Assembly: GCA_007449985.2 (NCBI GenBank)
Contig: VIIQ02000184.1
Span: 62,001-126,000 of the forward strand
Length of the DNA: 64,000 bases
Direction: 5' to 3'
Origin: Desmodesmus armatus
Taxonomy: Eukaryota > Chlorophyta > Chlorophyceae > Sphaeropleales > Scenedesmaceae
Part shown: positions 33,966 through 46,435 of the stretch, one piece after another
How positions within the stretch are numbered: the stretch's first letter is position 1
Layout: each line of letters begins with the position of its first letter
The notes under the pieces: model-generated
Database searches by the model: none
What the model saw: the letters and a program-made list of their open reading frames with translations, nothing else
Told to the model about the DNA's origin: nothing
Made by a program: the position numbers and the translations under genes

Positions 33966-36323
33966 ATGCTTCGCCTGCACAGCAACTGCCAGCATGCAGC
34001 TGCACAGAGGCAGGGGCAGCGCGTCAGTGCAGCTGTGGTTGCAAGGGCCATGCCTTTCCAGTTGCCCAGCGCTGCTCAAAGGCTCCTCAAGTCGAACCCC
34101 TTGCGCCTGCCGCAGCAGCTGCCAGTGCCACCACAGCAGCCACCCAGCACTCCTCAACAGCCTGAGCAGCAGCAGCAGCAATGGAGCCCCCGCACTGCAG
34201 ACGGTCCTGTAGCGCCAGCACCAGGCACCAGCACCTTCAGTGCCTCCCCTAGCAGCGGTGCAGCCGCCCTCAAGTTTGCCAAGCACTTGGCAAACGTCAG
34301 CAACGGCTGTGCGCCTCCCATGAGCCGTTTCGAGTCCACAGGCTGGCTGCTTTTCGAGTCCAAACGGCTGCAGTCAGCTCTCATCGGCCCCACCCCGCAC
34401 ACAGTCAACAGCTGGGTGTGCAATGCAGCGGGCCTGCAGCTCCTGGAGCAGATATACCTAGTGGGAGCAGCCATCGCAGAGCTTGGCACAGCTGATGGGC
34501 TGCAGCCGCTGAGTAGCAGCAATGGCAGCAGGGCGATCGTGTCTCTTGACTACTCCCGCTTGTTGGAGCGCTACCTGCAGCAGCATGGGCACCTGCTAGC
34601 TGAGGAGTTCTGGTCGGGGCTGCATGCCTTTGACGACCTGCAGGTGCGCTGTGGCTGCTGCTTCAGGCGGTCCTTAGAGCTTCTATTAAGGTGTTGTCGG
34701 TCTGCTTTGCATGCATGCTGGCATGCAATTGGCCATTCTATAGTGACGGCAGCAGCAGGGGGTTGTATGGGAGTTTTGCAACAGCAAGCCAGGGAGCCGG
34801 GAACTTCGTGCCGCAAGACAGCAGATGTAACCACTGTTAAAACCGCGATCTGCATCTGCATCCCGGCGCCATCAGCAGCTGAGTTTCTATGCAGCAGAGC
34901 GCAGACGTCTGTGATTTGATCCCTTACACATTTACCACATGACTCTGCCGCTTCCAACTGCGCCATGCAGGCCAGGGCCATCCATGTCTCAACAGCCCTG
35001 GAGACGCGCTGCATGGTGCACACCATGCTGTTCGACAAGCTCATCGAGCGCGTGGGCACGGAGGGCACCTCCGCTGCAGCAGCATGGGGTGGCAGCTGGT
35101 CAGCACCAGGCAGCGCTCCCCTAGCGACTGCCATCACCAACACCATGATCAACACCACGCAGCAGCACAGCGCACCTGTCACCACGCAGTCCACAGTCGC
35201 AGCGCCCAGTGCAGTAAACAGCAACAGCGGCAACAACAGCAATGTCGCTAGCAGCGAAAGCACCACTGCTGCTGCTCAGTCGGGCGTGCATGGGGTGTGG
35301 GGGTACATAGGGCAGCTGGGCGCAGTGTTCCTGCTGCTGTGCACAGCAGCAGGCAAGGTTGTTCAGGTGGTCATCGCAGTTGTCAGCTTTGCTAAGGATG
35401 TGGTGCTGCAGCTGCTCATGCTGCGCGCTGTATCAGCAGGGGCAAAGGCTGTCGCAGCTAAGGCAAAGGCAGGCGGTGACCGTCCGGCCCTCGCGTTTGC
35501 TGGTGCTGGTGGTAGTGCTGGCAGCCTGCCAGGTGCTGGTGCTTTGCAGCAGGCAAGGCAGCTGCCAGCTGCAGGGGCAGGGGCCAGCTATGGCACCATG
35601 CAGCCCCCTGCTGTAGCTGAATTGCTGCCTGCTGGGGCGGCAACCAGCACAGGGCTGACCGCAGGCAGCCTGGGCCTGCTGGGGGCTGTCACTCTGCGTC
35701 AACAGCAGCCGCAGCCAGCTGAGCGCAAGGATCTGCAGCAGCAGCAGCCGGGGCTTTGGCCGCAGCCCGGGCGGCAGCAGCAGGAGGGTGGTGCTCCTGC
35801 AGCACCGGGTCAGCAGCAACATCAACAGCAGTGGGAGCTGGCGGTGCCTCCAGTGCATCCCACGGTTGCGTGGGCGGGATCACAGCCGGCAAGTACAGCA
35901 GTTGCGGCTGCGCAACAGCAACAGCGGCCACAGCCGTCTGCAGCAGCTGGCCATGGCAGCAGCAAGCAACGATCCCCAGTGTCACCACAGCAGCGGCTGC
36001 GCCAGGGTTTACAAGGCGGCTTGGGTGCTGCACAGTCAGCGTTAGGCAAGGCAGCAGCTAGGGTCAGCGCAACAGCTGCGGCCATCCCGAGCGCACTGCA
36101 CAGCCAGTACCACCACCAGCAGCAGCAGCAGCACAGGGGGTCTGGCGGTTTCAAGGCTGGCTCCCGTAACTTGCTGTACAGTTTGTGGTCTCCTTCTGAG
36201 GCCGGGCTGCAAGAGATGGAAACAGATGCTGCTGATGAAGTGCAGTTTGCAGACGCTGGGTGGGGTGCTGGGGGTAGTGCTGTTGGCGTAGCAGTGGGCT
36301 CCACAGAAGAGGCTGGGTGGTGA
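33966..36323 (+). CDS. unknown protein with transit-peptide-like start and a hydrophobic segment
   Basis: Exon 1 is 33966-34643 and exon 2 is 34971-36323. The CTGCAG|GTGCGC donor and CCATGCAG acceptor are both phase 0, giving 676 residues. The N-terminus (MLRLHSNCQHAAAQRQGQR...) is Arg/Ala/Ser-rich without acids, like a mitochondrial or plastid transit peptide. A Pro/Gln-rich stretch follows. A conserved-looking globular part spans residues about 115-270 (FESTGWLLFESKRLQSALIG, SWVCNAAGLQLLEQIYLVG, YSRLLERYLQQHGHLLAEEF, IHVSTALETRCMVHTMLF). At about 335-385 there is a hydrophobic region (YIGQLGAVFLLLCTAAGKVV...), then a long Gln/Ala/Pro-rich tail. No family is recognised. It could be an organelle membrane-associated protein. 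The start is the first ATG after an acceptor at 33942, so an earlier exon is possible. Confidence 0.65.
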
Positions 36324-37669
36324 TCTGGGGGAAGGCAAACTGCAGAGCTTGTACAGTATGTATGCTTGCGCCAGTATTGGCTGCGCTTGTATTTGTGTAT
36401 ACAATTGTCTGATGTTCATTGTGCATCTGACCTTCAAGGGCACAGTATCTTATTCTGTGAATGGTGCTGTCTGTGACTCGTGCTGAACAGCGGGGTGTGG
36501 TCTGGTGTTGTTGTTTGACTGCTTGTGCGGTAGGTGTAGGGGTGGGACTGCTTGTACGGTAGGTCTAGGGCTGGGACCTGCGCACAGACTTGCACTATTG
36601 CACAGCACGTCTGTCGGGTGCCAGCAGCCTGCCCCAGCTGTGTGCTTTTTGAGGATGAGGTTGCATTGTCTATAGGGTGTGACTCCCAGCACGGCATGCG
36701 CCACATCACTGGCAGGTACTGGCTGCTTGTTCAGGCTGTACAGCGTTGTTGGGCAAAAGTATCAATGACACGGTTAGCCAATGTGCCCTTCCCCTGGATG
36801 GAATCCGTTGGGTTGTGCTGCACCACAAGTGCTGCTTGCACTGGCATGTTGATCATGTGTTCTGCTTGGTAAAGCCGCGTGTGACCTCCCTTACAGGCAC
36901 GGCTGTGCCGTGCACTGCGCACACTGTATTGAACGACTGCAGTATGTTGCAAGGACAAGGGTTGACGACAACAGAACAGGCAATCCCCTGGCAGTGTTGC
37001 CTGAGCTCAACAGCAATGTTTGTGGTGGACCCCCAATCATGCCGCAGCACAGCGCAGGTTGCCATGGGTATTCCACCCGCACAGCAGCTGCTGCTCTCAG
37101 TACGCACAAATATACACAGCCGCACTGTGGCATAACACGCCATGGCTTGAGGCTTGACTGTGTGACATGTAACTGACACATGGGGTGCCATCAAGAGATG
37201 TGCGCACGCCAAATGCGCTGCGTAGAATCTGCCAACACCCTCCACATAGACAAACACAATCACACGTACTGCGCTTACTAAGCACTGACAGCGGCACGAT
37301 GGTGCCCACTGTTAGAGAGGTCTGCTTTGTCATGCTGGTGTGCATGATGCGGGCAATTCCACACTGCAATGTGTTGAAAGCATACCCAACTCAAAAAGCT
37401 GCACATCAAATCGTACGATGCCACATGTGTGCTTGCACAGCACACACCATCACTCAGTCAGGCAGTCACTCTCTTCACCTGTACACATCGCCTGTGAGCT
37501 CACAGGGTTCAACAGCTGTGGTGTACCCCATGGTCGGGTCACACACATAGAATCCAGACTCCCCAGACTCTCCTCAATAAATAACAGTAGAGCTTTCGCA
37601 ATGCGCAGTGTGACCAGCCATGAATAGACAGTGTAAACAATCAGAACTCGACTGTGCTGTTTAAGTGGA
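36324..37669. other. intergenic between convergent genes
   Basis: No gene recognised. Convergent 3' ends lie on both sides. A TGTAA poly(A)-type signal on the plus strand occurs at about 37166 and another at about 37632. A short duplicated phrase 'cttg(t/-)cggtaggt' occurs near 36524 and 36553. Confidence 0.45.
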
Positions 37670-40598
37670 TCACTGCTGCTTCACAGGAAAGAGGTCTTCC
37701 TGCACCACCTTCACTACCTGCTTGCCAATGTTGCCTCCCGCCATCATGTCTGCAAAGGCTGCTCCAGTGCTGGCAATGCCGTCAAACACCTTCTCCTTCA
37801 CAACCACCTTGCCCTCAAGCACGTACTGTGCCATATTCTGGGCGAACTCCGCACCAACCTCAGCTGCATAGTCGCCCACGATGAAGCCCTGCATCTTCAA
37901 GCGCTTGGTGACGATCTGCAGGAACATGCATGGGTAGGTGTTGGCAGCAGCATCGATTGATCCGACATGCACAGTGTTTGGCAGGAACAGCCCAGTGTCG
38001 CAACTGTATGACAACCCTCCCATTTGCCATTTCCAGCACCGGAGCACAGCGTGACACGGGCAGCACATGAACCCCTTGAAGGTTTTCACTTACGTAGAAC
38101 AGGTTCTTGACCCCATAGCGCTTCTCCTCTGGAGCATCGTAAGTGCTGATCTGGCCGCATGCAACGACGCGGCCAAAGTTCCTCGACGCTGTCAGGGCAG
38201 CCTCAAGCACATCCCCGCCGACATTATCGAAGTAGATGTCGATTCCGTCTGGTGCGGCTTCTGTCAACGCGGCTGCTGTGTCCGTGGTCTTGTAGTTGAA
38301 GGCGTAGTCAAAGCCAACTTGCTTCAGCAGCGCGACCTGCAGGCCAAGAGAAGAGCCAGGATATCATGTGGTGCAGGTTAGGCAATGTGCACGGGGGCCT
38401 GACTGGCAGGCCGCGCAGGAGGGTGATAACATGCCATGACATGTCATTGACCTGTCGTCCTGCGGCCCGCTAGGCTCCACTGCAGACAGCCTTGCAGGCG
38501 CAACTACAGCAGCACTGTCACTGCCATTGCCACAAACCGCACCATCAGGCAGCCTCACCTTGTCATCAGTGCCTGCTGATCCGATGACCTTGCAGCCATA
38601 CACATGCTTGAGCAGCTGGCCGGCCACCAGCCCCACAGCACCAGCAGCACCAGACACAAAGGCAACCTCGCCTGCCTTGGGCTCTGCAATCTTCTTCAAG
38701 CTTGCATACGCAGTCATGCCTGCAATGCAGAGGCAAAATTGCACTCACTTGCTGGCATAGACTTCAGAACAGCACTGAATTGAAGGCCAATACCTCCTTG
38801 GGTTCCCAAGGGCGCTTGTGGCAGCGTTGATTGAACAGGTCTGCAACCAGCACAGTGCGTGCCTTTATGCTGGCCTTCCAGGACAACACCAGGTGATGCA
38901 GGCATACCGTTCTTGTGATGCTTTCCATTGGCAGTGCACGCTATTTTTTGTCTGCGTAAGCAAATGGAAAGGCTCTGTCCAGGACTGCGGCAGTCCCAGC
39001 CACCCACCTGGCATGCCCAGTGTGCCCAGGAAGTAGCTGAGGGGCACCTTGCCCAGTAGACTTGGCTCAATCTTGGTCATGTGTTCCTGCAGCACAAGAA
39101 AACCACCACATGTCGCTGGTGGGCAGTGCCACACACCATGGGTGGGCAACATGCATCAAGCCTGCAGCATATCTACGTGCGGCATCGCAGCTGCGCACTA
39201 AAAAGCACGAGGCGCTGGACGCCAAGTTGCACAATACTTCCTGCGCCATGTATCCACATAGCCACACTGTTCTACATGTGCTTCCGCTGGCTAGCTAGCT
39301 AGGTAGCTAACTAGCTAGCACAGCTCATGCCCCGCCCTCCTCGCCCAGGGGTGGAGCTGCATTGTATGTGTTGCTGACAGCAATGCAGCAAACTGCAGAA
39401 ACATACCTGGCTGGCAGCATCAGCCACAAAGGTTGTGCTCCATGGCACAAAGCCGCTGACCACATCACCCTCCTGGAATTTCCCGCCCTTGCTGGCCTTC
39501 ACAAGGCCAAGGCCGCCGCCAGACATGGGCTGCCCTGCCTCAAAAGGACCTCTGCGGCATGCATACGGACACAGCAGCCGGCTTGCTGTTAGAGTTAGCA
39601 GAAGATCAGCACACTGTGATTGAGTCACCTGGTGTGCTGTAAAGCAAGCAAGCTATGCCCTGGTACTAAGAAGCAAAGCAAGCTGTCAGGGCCCTGTGTG
39701 GTAGTGTCAGGCACTCTACAGAGCGTCTGGAGCATGGTTCATTGCAAAGCACGCTGATGAGGTGCTGGCTTTGTTTGTAAGTCTGTGCACTCACACAAAG
39801 TAGGACGTCTGACGGTGGTGATGCCGCGTGAGGTGTAGCAGGGTGGCAGCAAAACACAGCAAGGGCAGTGACATTAGACAAACATCCAAGCACGTCACAC
39901 ATTGCGTAGGAGGTCAATGCGAACCATGAAGCCGCTGCCGCAGCGGCTGCTCCTCATCTTCTGCTGCAGCTGCATTGAATGCTGCTGTGCTGATCTGCCT
40001 GCCTTTGCAGCACCGTGGGTCGGGGTGTAACATCCAGTTGCAGAAGCATGCCGTTGCTGGGAGAACGTTCCAGTGTCCGCTGGCAACTCACCTTCATTTC
40101 ACGCATGCGCCCCCTCATGTACCTGCACACACCACATCAGCATGAGTCAGTTACATTGGGATAGTCTTACATCAGCTACCCTCTTGTCATCAGGGTGTCG
40201 TCCTAGCTTGCTGGCACTAGCGGCAGTAGAAGCACAGACCGCGCAACTGGGGTGTGCACAGACCACACTGACCCGGGGGGGGGGGGGGGGGGGGGGGGGG
40301 GCCATGCGGGCTGGCAGCTGCTGCGTCGGCACTTGCTACACATCCTGAATTGTGCTACAGCAAGTCAAATGCGTGCTTCTGCCATTGTAGCTGGCTCATG
40401 GAACCGTTGTAGGCAGGTGTGGGTCACTCACGGGTCAACAGAGAGGTACAGCAGCTGCACCAGCACCTCCCCATCCTTCAGCTGCTCCGCACTGATGCTG
40501 CCACCCTCAGACACAATGAAGTTGTCAGCAGGCACAGGTCCGTCCTCAACATGCCCCTTCCACAGAATGGACGTCACTGGGTGTGCAGCTGCAGCCAT
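37670..40598 (-). CDS. NADPH-dependent alkenal / prostaglandin-reductase-type oxidoreductase (MDR superfamily)
   Basis: Eight exons: 40598-40432, 40122-40092, 39808-39795, 39551-39407, 39086-39008, 38719-38559, 38336-38094, 37915-37670. They sum to 1,086 nt and close to 361 residues; members of the family are about 330-350. Diagnostic parts: LLYLSVDPYMRGRM (residues about 48-61), GQPMSGGG, GTLGMPGMTAY, the NADP-binding SGAAGAVG (168-175), YFDNVGGDVLEAAL, CGQIS, and a C-terminal EGKVVVKEKVFDG. No zinc ligands are present, as expected for this zinc-free branch. These enzymes reduce the C=C bond of alpha,beta-unsaturated aldehydes and ketones (for example 4-hydroxynonenal) with NADPH, so a role in detoxifying lipid-peroxidation products is likely. 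No targeting peptide is evident, so it is probably cytosolic. Exon 3 is only 14 nt, and without it both frame and motif would fail. Confidence 0.88.
40275..40301. repeat. 27-base G homopolymer in intron 1 of the reductase gene
   Basis: An uninterrupted run of 27 G on the plus strand (C on the transcribed sense). The length may be unreliable in any sequencing technology. It lies between exon 2 (40122) and exon 1 (40432). Confidence 0.95.
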
Positions 40599-42237
40599 TG
40601 CTGTCCACAGGCCTTGCTGGTGGTGCTCCTGTGTCAGCAGTCAACAATTGCCAAGCCCATGTCATGCAAGTTGTAGCCAAACATAAGGTCCTGGGCTGGG
40701 GCGGGGCGTGCATGCTCACCTGAGGTTCCTCTGCTGCTGTTGGTGGGAGTGACTAGGAGCAGTAGATACCGCGATGCTGCAGGACAGGCCGGCGGTTACA
40801 CAGAGGCGACAGATCTATACAGTCAAACACACGTTTTCACCGTGATGGAAGTGTCGTTCCAGCAGACACTCCGTTTTTGCAAGCCCGGTTCCAGAACGTT
40901 TGTCACCGCAGAAGCCAAGTCTACAGCGCACTGAAAGCAGAGCACACTTGATTGCGGTATGAGTACCAATCTTGAACTCAGGTCATACACTACATGTTGG
41001 CCGGGGGTTTCACCCTGCAGGACAGCGTGGCAGTTGACAAGTTCAGTTGACCCATGGCAGCTGACAATGTGAACACCCTAGTCCCCTGGCTGAGTTGCTG
41101 TTTTACAGTCTTGGTTTGCGTGCTGCTACGAGAAACTTGCAGCAGTCAGACTGAGGATCCTGCAGGGGGTGCAGAATCCTGCTCCGGAGCAGACGGTCAC
41201 AGAGCGAAGGGGGGATTATTCGGTTACCTAACTATTACTCAGACATCCAAACATACTATTGTAGGCAAATTGAGTGGGTGCATTGACAAAGAGGTGTCGG
41301 CCACGACCGTTGCAGTCACACTATCCTGGTCCGCGCACAGTGCTGCACACAAAAAAACCGAGATCAGACAATTTTACGTGTACCAGCATCATGCTTTCAC
41401 GACCAGTCGTTTCCACAACCATCCATGTTTTGCGTTCGGGCAAGGGCACAAAAGCCATGTCAGCAATCACTCATTTTCACTGCCGCGTCTATTGCTGTTC
41501 CCCTACACACCAAACGACCTTTTGCACTACCAAATCATCTCTTCGGCATCGACGCGGCCAAGTGGCGGCCCTGCCTCCCGGCAAATTTCTTGTGGGGAGG
41601 CTTCACATCCAGCCAGCCAGCCCGTGCTGAGAACCAACACCATAGGCACACAACATGCACACAACTGCTGCGGCAACATTCAAGCATCAAAAACAGTGAG
41701 ACTGCATCAGCACAACCACTCACAGCAGCTGTGCAGCACCAACGATGAGTTCAAACCTAGGACTAATCCAAGAGACGCCATCAATATGCTCCCAGCGTTA
41801 TGCTGACCCCCAGCGCCTGCAGCAGCTCATTGCAGAATCCCCCGTTGTAGGTCTAGGTAGCGCAGAAAGGCTGCGCCAACACATGCTCCAAAAGATGCGA
41901 CTGAAGCACGCCAGGCGCATGACAAGGGCATGGACTACACCCAGCGCGACTACTATGATGCCAACCTGTGCGCAACGCAACAAGGTGGCCAAGATGTTTG
42001 ACCACTTGTCGCGAGCTTCTTTGGTGGGAGAAAACCTAAAGCACCTAGTGTGCTGCTGCTGGTTGATGCCTTGGCCAGCTTGTTGGACCGCTTTGCTAAA
42101 ACAGAGCTAGAGTGCTGCAGGTACATGGTGTCACAGTAACTGCTCCAGGATGCAGGCAGTTCAGGGCTTTAGCAGGATTATTGTAGGGCAGCTAGAGGCT
42201 AGCAGCAGCTCATTGATGGTGTGAGAATGGCTTGGCA

Positions 42238-42545
42238 AAAAAGAAAGAAAGAAAGAATCCAATACACCCCCTTTGTATTGTAACGCCATAGTATTCCTCC
42301 CATTGGCTTCATATCCTTTGAGGACGGCTCATCACATGCATGCTCAAGGGCTAAGGCAATGGCACTCCTGGCCCCACTCTCCCCAGGGGCACACATGGGG
42401 GCCTTCAAATCCCACCGAAATTCCGGCACGAGTGTTGTTCGACACGATCGCTTGGGTTTGTAAGGTATCACCCTTGACCCACCGGGAGAATCCCCTCGGT
42501 CCCGACCTGAGGAGACCTTGAATCCCTAGGGTAGCACACCCAATG
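42238..42545. repeat. dispersed repeat, single copy of the long-inverted-repeat family
   Basis: Starting agaaagaaagaatcc and running through caatggcactcctggccccac to ccctagggtagcacacc, this segment matches the reverse complement of 48143-48455 over most of its length with many substitutions. It is thus an older second copy of that family. It has no coding sense. Confidence 0.7.
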
Positions 42546-45500
42546 ATGGGCTCCATGCCTGTTCCAGCTGTATTCTGCACCCTTCCAACCTTTGCCTCTG
42601 TGGCAGTAATCAGCATCAGGGGATCCCTCTCCCTTTACTGCACTTGCCGGGGTCAGCAGCCTAGCTCGGGGTTCCTTACGTCCCAAAAGCAAAGGTTTTT
42701 GCAGACGCTGCGATCATGAATGTAGTGCCCAACGACCACAACCAACCAACAGGGTCAGCTCCTATCAAACCAAGCTGAACACATGCCATGCGAACACTCA
42801 CGTCCGGTGCTGCACCGTGAGACCCTCTTTCCAGTAGCGACCACCAGCCACCAGCCAGCACCTGTGCTCAGATCCAACCTGCATCTCTGCTCAGCTTCAG
42901 CACCACACAACACGTCTGTGCTGATCTGTGCTTGTGAGAAATGATACCAACAGTGCATCAGCTGTTCTCACACACCACATGTGTTGGAGCTCAATGACAC
43001 CCGCGGTAGCCCAGACTGCTTTTTGAATTGTAGTGCCATGCAGCACGGGTGGCGTTCAGGGCGTATTGGTGGCAGTAGTGTAGATTAGTGAGGCGATGGC
43101 AAACCCTGCCTGCCACAACAAGTAGTAATGTTGGAGTCATTGCACAGCGAACACCGACAACGCGGAGTGACAGACGCAGGGCTTGCCACGTGCTCGTCTT
43201 CCGAGGTCACAGTCACCAACGCTGCAGAGGGTATCCACTGTCGTGACAATCGATAGTGCACCTCGCATGCAGGCTCTATCTTACCCTGGCTGACAGCACC
43301 TCGACCGTTCCGCTTCAGCAAGTGTCAACAACTGCTACTCTGCTACACTGCACTATAGTCATTTTTTTGTCCCAGCCCCCCACCAATCCCTTGTACTGAG
43401 CTGATGTTATGCATTTACGTGTACATGGTCAAGGCTGTAGGACATGAAGGGGGTGTACGGTACCAACTCCCATGCGAGTTTGATCTTGGCGTTGGGCACC
43501 TCCTGAAGTAAGGCGTGTGGTGTCCCTCATCAACTTTGCCTCAGCCCCCGGCAATATCCCAGCCCCCTTGGGCACCTGTAAAAAAGCCTTTATGTTGTTA
43601 GTAACATCTTGCCAAGCTTGCCCGTATGCTTGTGCTCAATCAGTGGCACAACGCGAGTTCAGGCTTGTGCACAGCAAAACAGCAACACATTGTGTGGTGT
43701 TGGTAAAGTGCCAGTACTACAACAACTGTAGCGTGACTGTTGCCATGTCAAATTTGCTCATTGAGGAGGCTTGGCAAGAGAAGCGAGATGCACAGCCGGC
43801 AGAGCCGGGACTGCCCCAGAATGCCTAACGCTGTCACATGTCACGTGACGGTCAGTTGCATTTGTCAGATGGGGCCGTGCATTGTTCATGTTTGATGGCA
43901 TCACATTGTTGCCGTAGTACTGCAGTTGCCACCAAGGCTTGTCCGCAGCCTACGACTCACTCTTGCTTTGCGCACAGAGTCCTGCAGGCAGCCCCCACGT
44001 GCTGTGCTGCTGCTTTTGCTGAAGCTGCTGCTGCTACCAATGCTGTGATGCCACTGACAGGCTGGAAGTGGCACCTAAGAAGGCCCCCATGTGGTGGAGC
44101 ATTGCCACTGTCACAAGCAGCACGATGTCTCCGTGGCAATGCTCCACCACCACCACCACTGCCTCCTTTTGCTCTTTCTGCTCCTTCTTGTCCTAGTGCA
44201 AAAGCACCACTTTCTTGCAGTGTCCAAGTTGTCTGCATTGTGGCAATACTGCCCTTGCAAGCGTGCAAGCCACATTTTCGGCTACGCGTGGGAGGGACCA
44301 AGTAACGCAGTCCCCAAAACACCGACGTTATGGTCGTTGTTGCTCTGTAGTGCATGGCTTTGCTGCAGCTATAGAGAACGCACCGATAAGTGACATGCAG
44401 GCAGCGTGTGCATTTTCATGCACTACTCCACGGACTTCCTTCATCGATGCGACTTGAGAACAATTGTGAGAGTTGAGAAAGTGAACATACCAAAGCGGCG
44501 AGCACCCTACAAATGCGGCGCCGCTTGCCAGTGCTTTTGCGCATCGTAGTACTGTGTAGTGCAGATTGAGGCGCCTTTACCATCATATGGCCGAAAGATG
44601 GGAGGTGGAAGGGCAGGAAGAAACACCTCGGAGTGTGCGCCTCCTGCATGCTGCCTGTTGCCGAGAGACAGGGAGGTAGCTAATCAAAACACAAAATTCC
44701 CACATGTTTTTGGGCACTGCCGCCTGATTGTTGGCACACTTTGAGTCACCCAATGGCCGAGGTGTCACTTGGGTGAGACGGCTCACAACTCCTTTCAGGG
44801 TTTTCATGTCCCGTGTCAGCACTTCAATGAACCGTTCCAGAAAAGCCTTGATTTACGTACGCGCAACGGCGGCATCACACACCCTGAGCAGGTCCAACAT
44901 ATTCGTTCTGGCACATGTCTGCCGTTTGCGCAATCGCGCACACCCAAGCCTAGAACACGCTTGCCCCAGAATGCCTATTGCAATGTCCATCAATCATGGT
45001 CAACACAATTTCAACTGGACGCACAAGCCAACTGGCGCGTCGGCATGGAGCATGGAGCATCCCTAGTGACCAACGGCCAGCATGACCACATTGGCGACAG
45101 CTAGGCTAGCACATCGTGTGATGAGGTTTGATCGCCGATTTATGATCATGCTTGCCTTGATTACAGCAGTTCTAAGAGAGGTTCTCTGACGTAACGACAC
45201 TGCGGCACGAGCACATCACGCACAGGCACTGCGTCACGGGTCAGTAACCCATTGCAAAGAGTCCACCGTGAGCTGTAGTACAAGGCTTGCAGAGCGTCTT
45301 GCTGTTGCAGCAGGCATGCTGTCACATAGATGTTTCAAGCAGAAGCACATTGCATGTGCCTCACCGCATCACTTTGAGGTTGCAGTCATTAGCCAGACTT
45401 CTTGTCTAGTTCCCGTGTGCCATGTCATGTGCTCCGCGTGTAGGCACGGTGTATCGCTCTGATAGCATGTCTGGCGCCGAATTGAAGCACCCTTTTGCAT

Positions 45501-46206
45501 ACGTTCTGCAAGCGTGCGACGCGAGAACAGCACCGCAACTGTGACGGCCAGCTGCTTGCTTCCATCGGCTACAATTTTACTGACATACAGGCTTGACGGC
45601 CACTGTGCACTGCCGGGCCTCTTCTGTGGATTGTATTGTTGAGAAGTCTGTCACACCTCCTGGGCATGCTGTATCTTGAAAACGACTAGTCATGGTCTAA
45701 TGTAGTCAGACATATCTACTGCATTTGCGGCATTGCAATGTGCGCTCGTGACACTAGTGCAGCGCACTTGCTTTGGCAAAGCAGAAACGGCAGGCTCAAG
45801 TCAGCCAACCGCATTCGATGATGCATTGCTACTTGGTGTTGAATCTCTCTTGCGTGCGTTCGTGCACATTCCTACTCTGCTCTGTTCACCGCAACATTTC
45901 ATTTTTGACATTAGCAAGCAGCATGAGGGTATTGCCATAACATATGGTGTGCCGCCGGCATATGGGACATGTGCCAGTCAGCACACCGACGCAGTGCCGT
46001 GCCTGATCAGGCACGCTCCAATAGAGCGATTGTTGTTGTATGCAACAACCAGCTTGGCGTCAGTGCCACCAAATGATGGAAGCAACATCTGCCACATGAT
46101 AGCTGTGAGCTTCAGAGCTTGTCATGTTGCTGTTGTTGTTGTAGGTGCACATGATGATACCCCACAGTGTGGACTGATTCACACAAAGTGACTCTGTGCT
46201 GCTTGT

Positions 46207-46435
46207 CGTCTCTAAACCTGGGCCCGGTGTTGAGAACGATCCTCACCACCGGCTTGCCACCGCGGTCCCTAACCCGGTGTATGGTGTTGAATCTGGGGCC
46301 GGTCTCTAAGACCGCGGTGGCGAGCCGGTCTTGAAGACCGGTGTCTAAGTCCGCGGTGTCGAGCCGGTCTTGAAGACCGGTGTCGGACATCGCGGTGTGG
46401 AGCCGGTGTTGAACAACGGTGTTGAACACTGTGTG
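46207..46435. repeat. cluster of CCGGTCTTGAAGACCGG-type palindromes
   Basis: A degenerate array of about 36-bp units (ggtggcgagccggtcttgaag / accggtgtctaagtccgc). Each unit contains a short palindrome such as ccggtcttgaagaccgg (two exact copies) or ccggtgttgaac. A second cluster at 47455-47690 uses the same words. Confidence 0.75.

Noticed and set aside
41054..41806. 250-codon plus-strand open frame
   Set aside because: Composition is irregular, no domain or repeat pattern, overlapping open frames in the same region; likely chance.
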